Source: Candidatus Parvarchaeota archaeon
GTDB taxonomy: Archaea > Nanobdellota > Nanobdellia > Parvarchaeales > Parvarchaeaceae
Length of the DNA stretch: 13,620 nucleotides
Assembly: GCA_023488405.1 (NCBI GenBank)
Contig: JAMDDW010000026.1
Location: 1-13,620 of the forward strand
Direction: 5' to 3'
Of the stretch, positions 13,009-13,620 are shown piece by piece. The notes beneath the pieces are model-generated. The model saw only the letters and a list, made by a program, of their open reading frames with translations, did no database searches and was not told the DNA's origin. Within the stretch, counting starts at the first letter, position 1; every line of letters begins with the position of its first letter. The position numbers were made by a program, and so were the translations under genes.

Positions 13009-13518
13009 ATGGATGTTGAACAATTTCTTTTCTTTGAAGTGCTTGTCGGAATAATCATAGCTCTTACAATGTTTTTCCTTTTCTACAATAATTATTCATC
13101 AATTTTTCCTATAGGCTGTGATTCTTCAACCGCTCTGCTGCAAAACCAGTTTACCAGCGCAGAATATGGGTATGCAAACAGAATGGAGGGCACTTCATTA
13201 TTCAGATGTTATGATGAGAATGCATGTTATAATGCGGCTACCGCACAGCAGACCTGCATAAGACATTGGTGTTACTATCAACTTTGGACAAACGGCCAGG
13301 GAAGCGAATCAGCAGTACAGAACTGCATAACAAGTCCTCCTGCTAACATAACCAATTCGTGTAGTACCATTTCTCCCACAAATACTGCTGATCTGTTCAG
13401 CTGCTCTGAAAGCACTATAGTTGCAAACAACGCTACAGATATACAAAATTGCGCAATAAACGTTACGGCGTGTATATCAGGAGATGGACCTTATTGTCCA
13501 GCATGTATAGGCCAATGA
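13009..13518 (+). CDS. Cysteine-rich membrane-anchored exported protein
   Basis: I do not recognise the family. The N-terminus MDVEQFLFFEVLVGIIIAL leads into a hydrophobic helix (about 6-27) that acts as a signal anchor; the Q-to-E spacing is one residue too long for a standard class III signal. The outer domain of about 140 residues has 12 cysteines, an even number consistent with up to six disulfides, and ends in YCPACIGQ with a CxxC pair. It is rich in N, T and S with several glycosylation sequons. Disulfide stabilisation outside the cell is the likely purpose of the cysteines, but metal binding is possible. The next gene starts one base after its stop, so the two probably form an operon continuing beyond the window. 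Confidence 0.75.
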   Translation: MDVEQFLFFEVLVGIIIALTMFFLFYNNYSSIFPIGCDSSTALLQNQFTSAEYGYANRMEGTSLFRCYDENACYNAATAQQTCIRHWCYYQLWTNGQGSESAVQNCITSPPANITNSCSTISPTNTADLFSCSESTIVANNATDIQNCAINVTACISGDGPYCPACIGQ

Positions 13519-13519
13519 T

Positions 13520-13620
13520 ATGAATAAAAAAGGAAGTGTAGAATGGCGTCTTATCTGGATAATACTAGTTATAGTAACCGCCCTTGCAGTCATAGGATTA
13601 ATAGTAATTCTCTTTTACGC
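13520..13620 (+). CDS. N-terminus of a membrane or pilin-like protein, cut by window edge
   Basis: ATG at 13520 opens a frame to the window end (33 full codons): MNKKGSVEWRLIWIILVIVT, then more hydrophobic residues. KKG-SVEW followed by a long hydrophobic helix recalls a class III-like signal (KG then E three residues after G), although Q is absent. It follows the Cys-rich gene by one base. Only the first transmembrane segment is visible, so the product cannot be named. Confidence 0.6.
   Translation, partial: MNKKGSVEWRLIWIILVIVTALAVIGLIVILFY

Noticed and set aside
1-13620. CRISPR array or long direct repeats
   Set aside because: No regularly spaced direct repeats were found when reading the window.

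Overview
The window looks like an archaeal chromosome segment, probably from a small-genome DPANN-type lineage (ARMAN/Parvarchaeota- or Micrarchaeota-like). The archaeal markers are ribosomal protein L15e, a secF-secD pair in the archaeal order, three proteins with class III (type IV pilin/archaellin) signal peptides of the KGQxSxE type, and TATA-like boxes about 26 bp before start codons, which suggests leaderless mRNAs. The DNA is AT-rich and densely packed. The lineage is an inference from gene content, not from a search.

Layout. 1-677 (-): C-terminally cut HAD phosphatase. 741-1832 (-): tail-anchored protein resembling the RMD1/DUF155 family. 1930-2619 (+): soluble HExxH zincin. 2796-3272 and 3317-3970 (-): two pilin-like proteins. 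The second is divergent from a possible PD-(D/E)XK-like protein (4022-4759, +), and one TATA decamer lies midway between the two starts. 4826-9764 (+): a compact run of secF, secD, a GalT-family protein that has lost its catalytic histidines, an exported sequon-rich protein, a membrane-anchored thioredoxin-fold protein and a small winged-helix protein. 9757-10281 (-): a shrunken relative of the Ncs6/TtuA tRNA-thiolation enzymes without a PP-loop, divergent from a MinD/ParA-like ATPase (10314-11033) that overlaps a small zinc-ribbon gene. 11464-11535: tRNA-Thr(CGT). 11667-12104: third pilin-like protein. 12150-12560: L15e lacking the usual C-terminal third or quarter. 12611-12976: relic of an IS200/IS605-family element on the minus strand, with both hairpin ends and a decayed, internally deleted tnpB. 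13009-13518: membrane-anchored protein with 12 cysteines, followed by the start of another membrane protein (13520 to the edge).

How it fits together. Much of the window concerns the cell surface. SecDF drives late steps of protein export, the exported thioredoxin-like protein could handle disulfides outside the membrane, and likely clients lie nearby: each pilin-like protein has exactly two cysteines in the mature part, and the 13009 protein has twelve. A second theme is reduced enzymes that keep the outline of a known family but not its active site (GalT-like 7342-8139, Ncs6/TtuA-like 9757-10281), together with a shortened L15e. The strongest non-gene signal is the TnpB-type transposon relic at 12611-12976, which is almost entirely made of hairpins.
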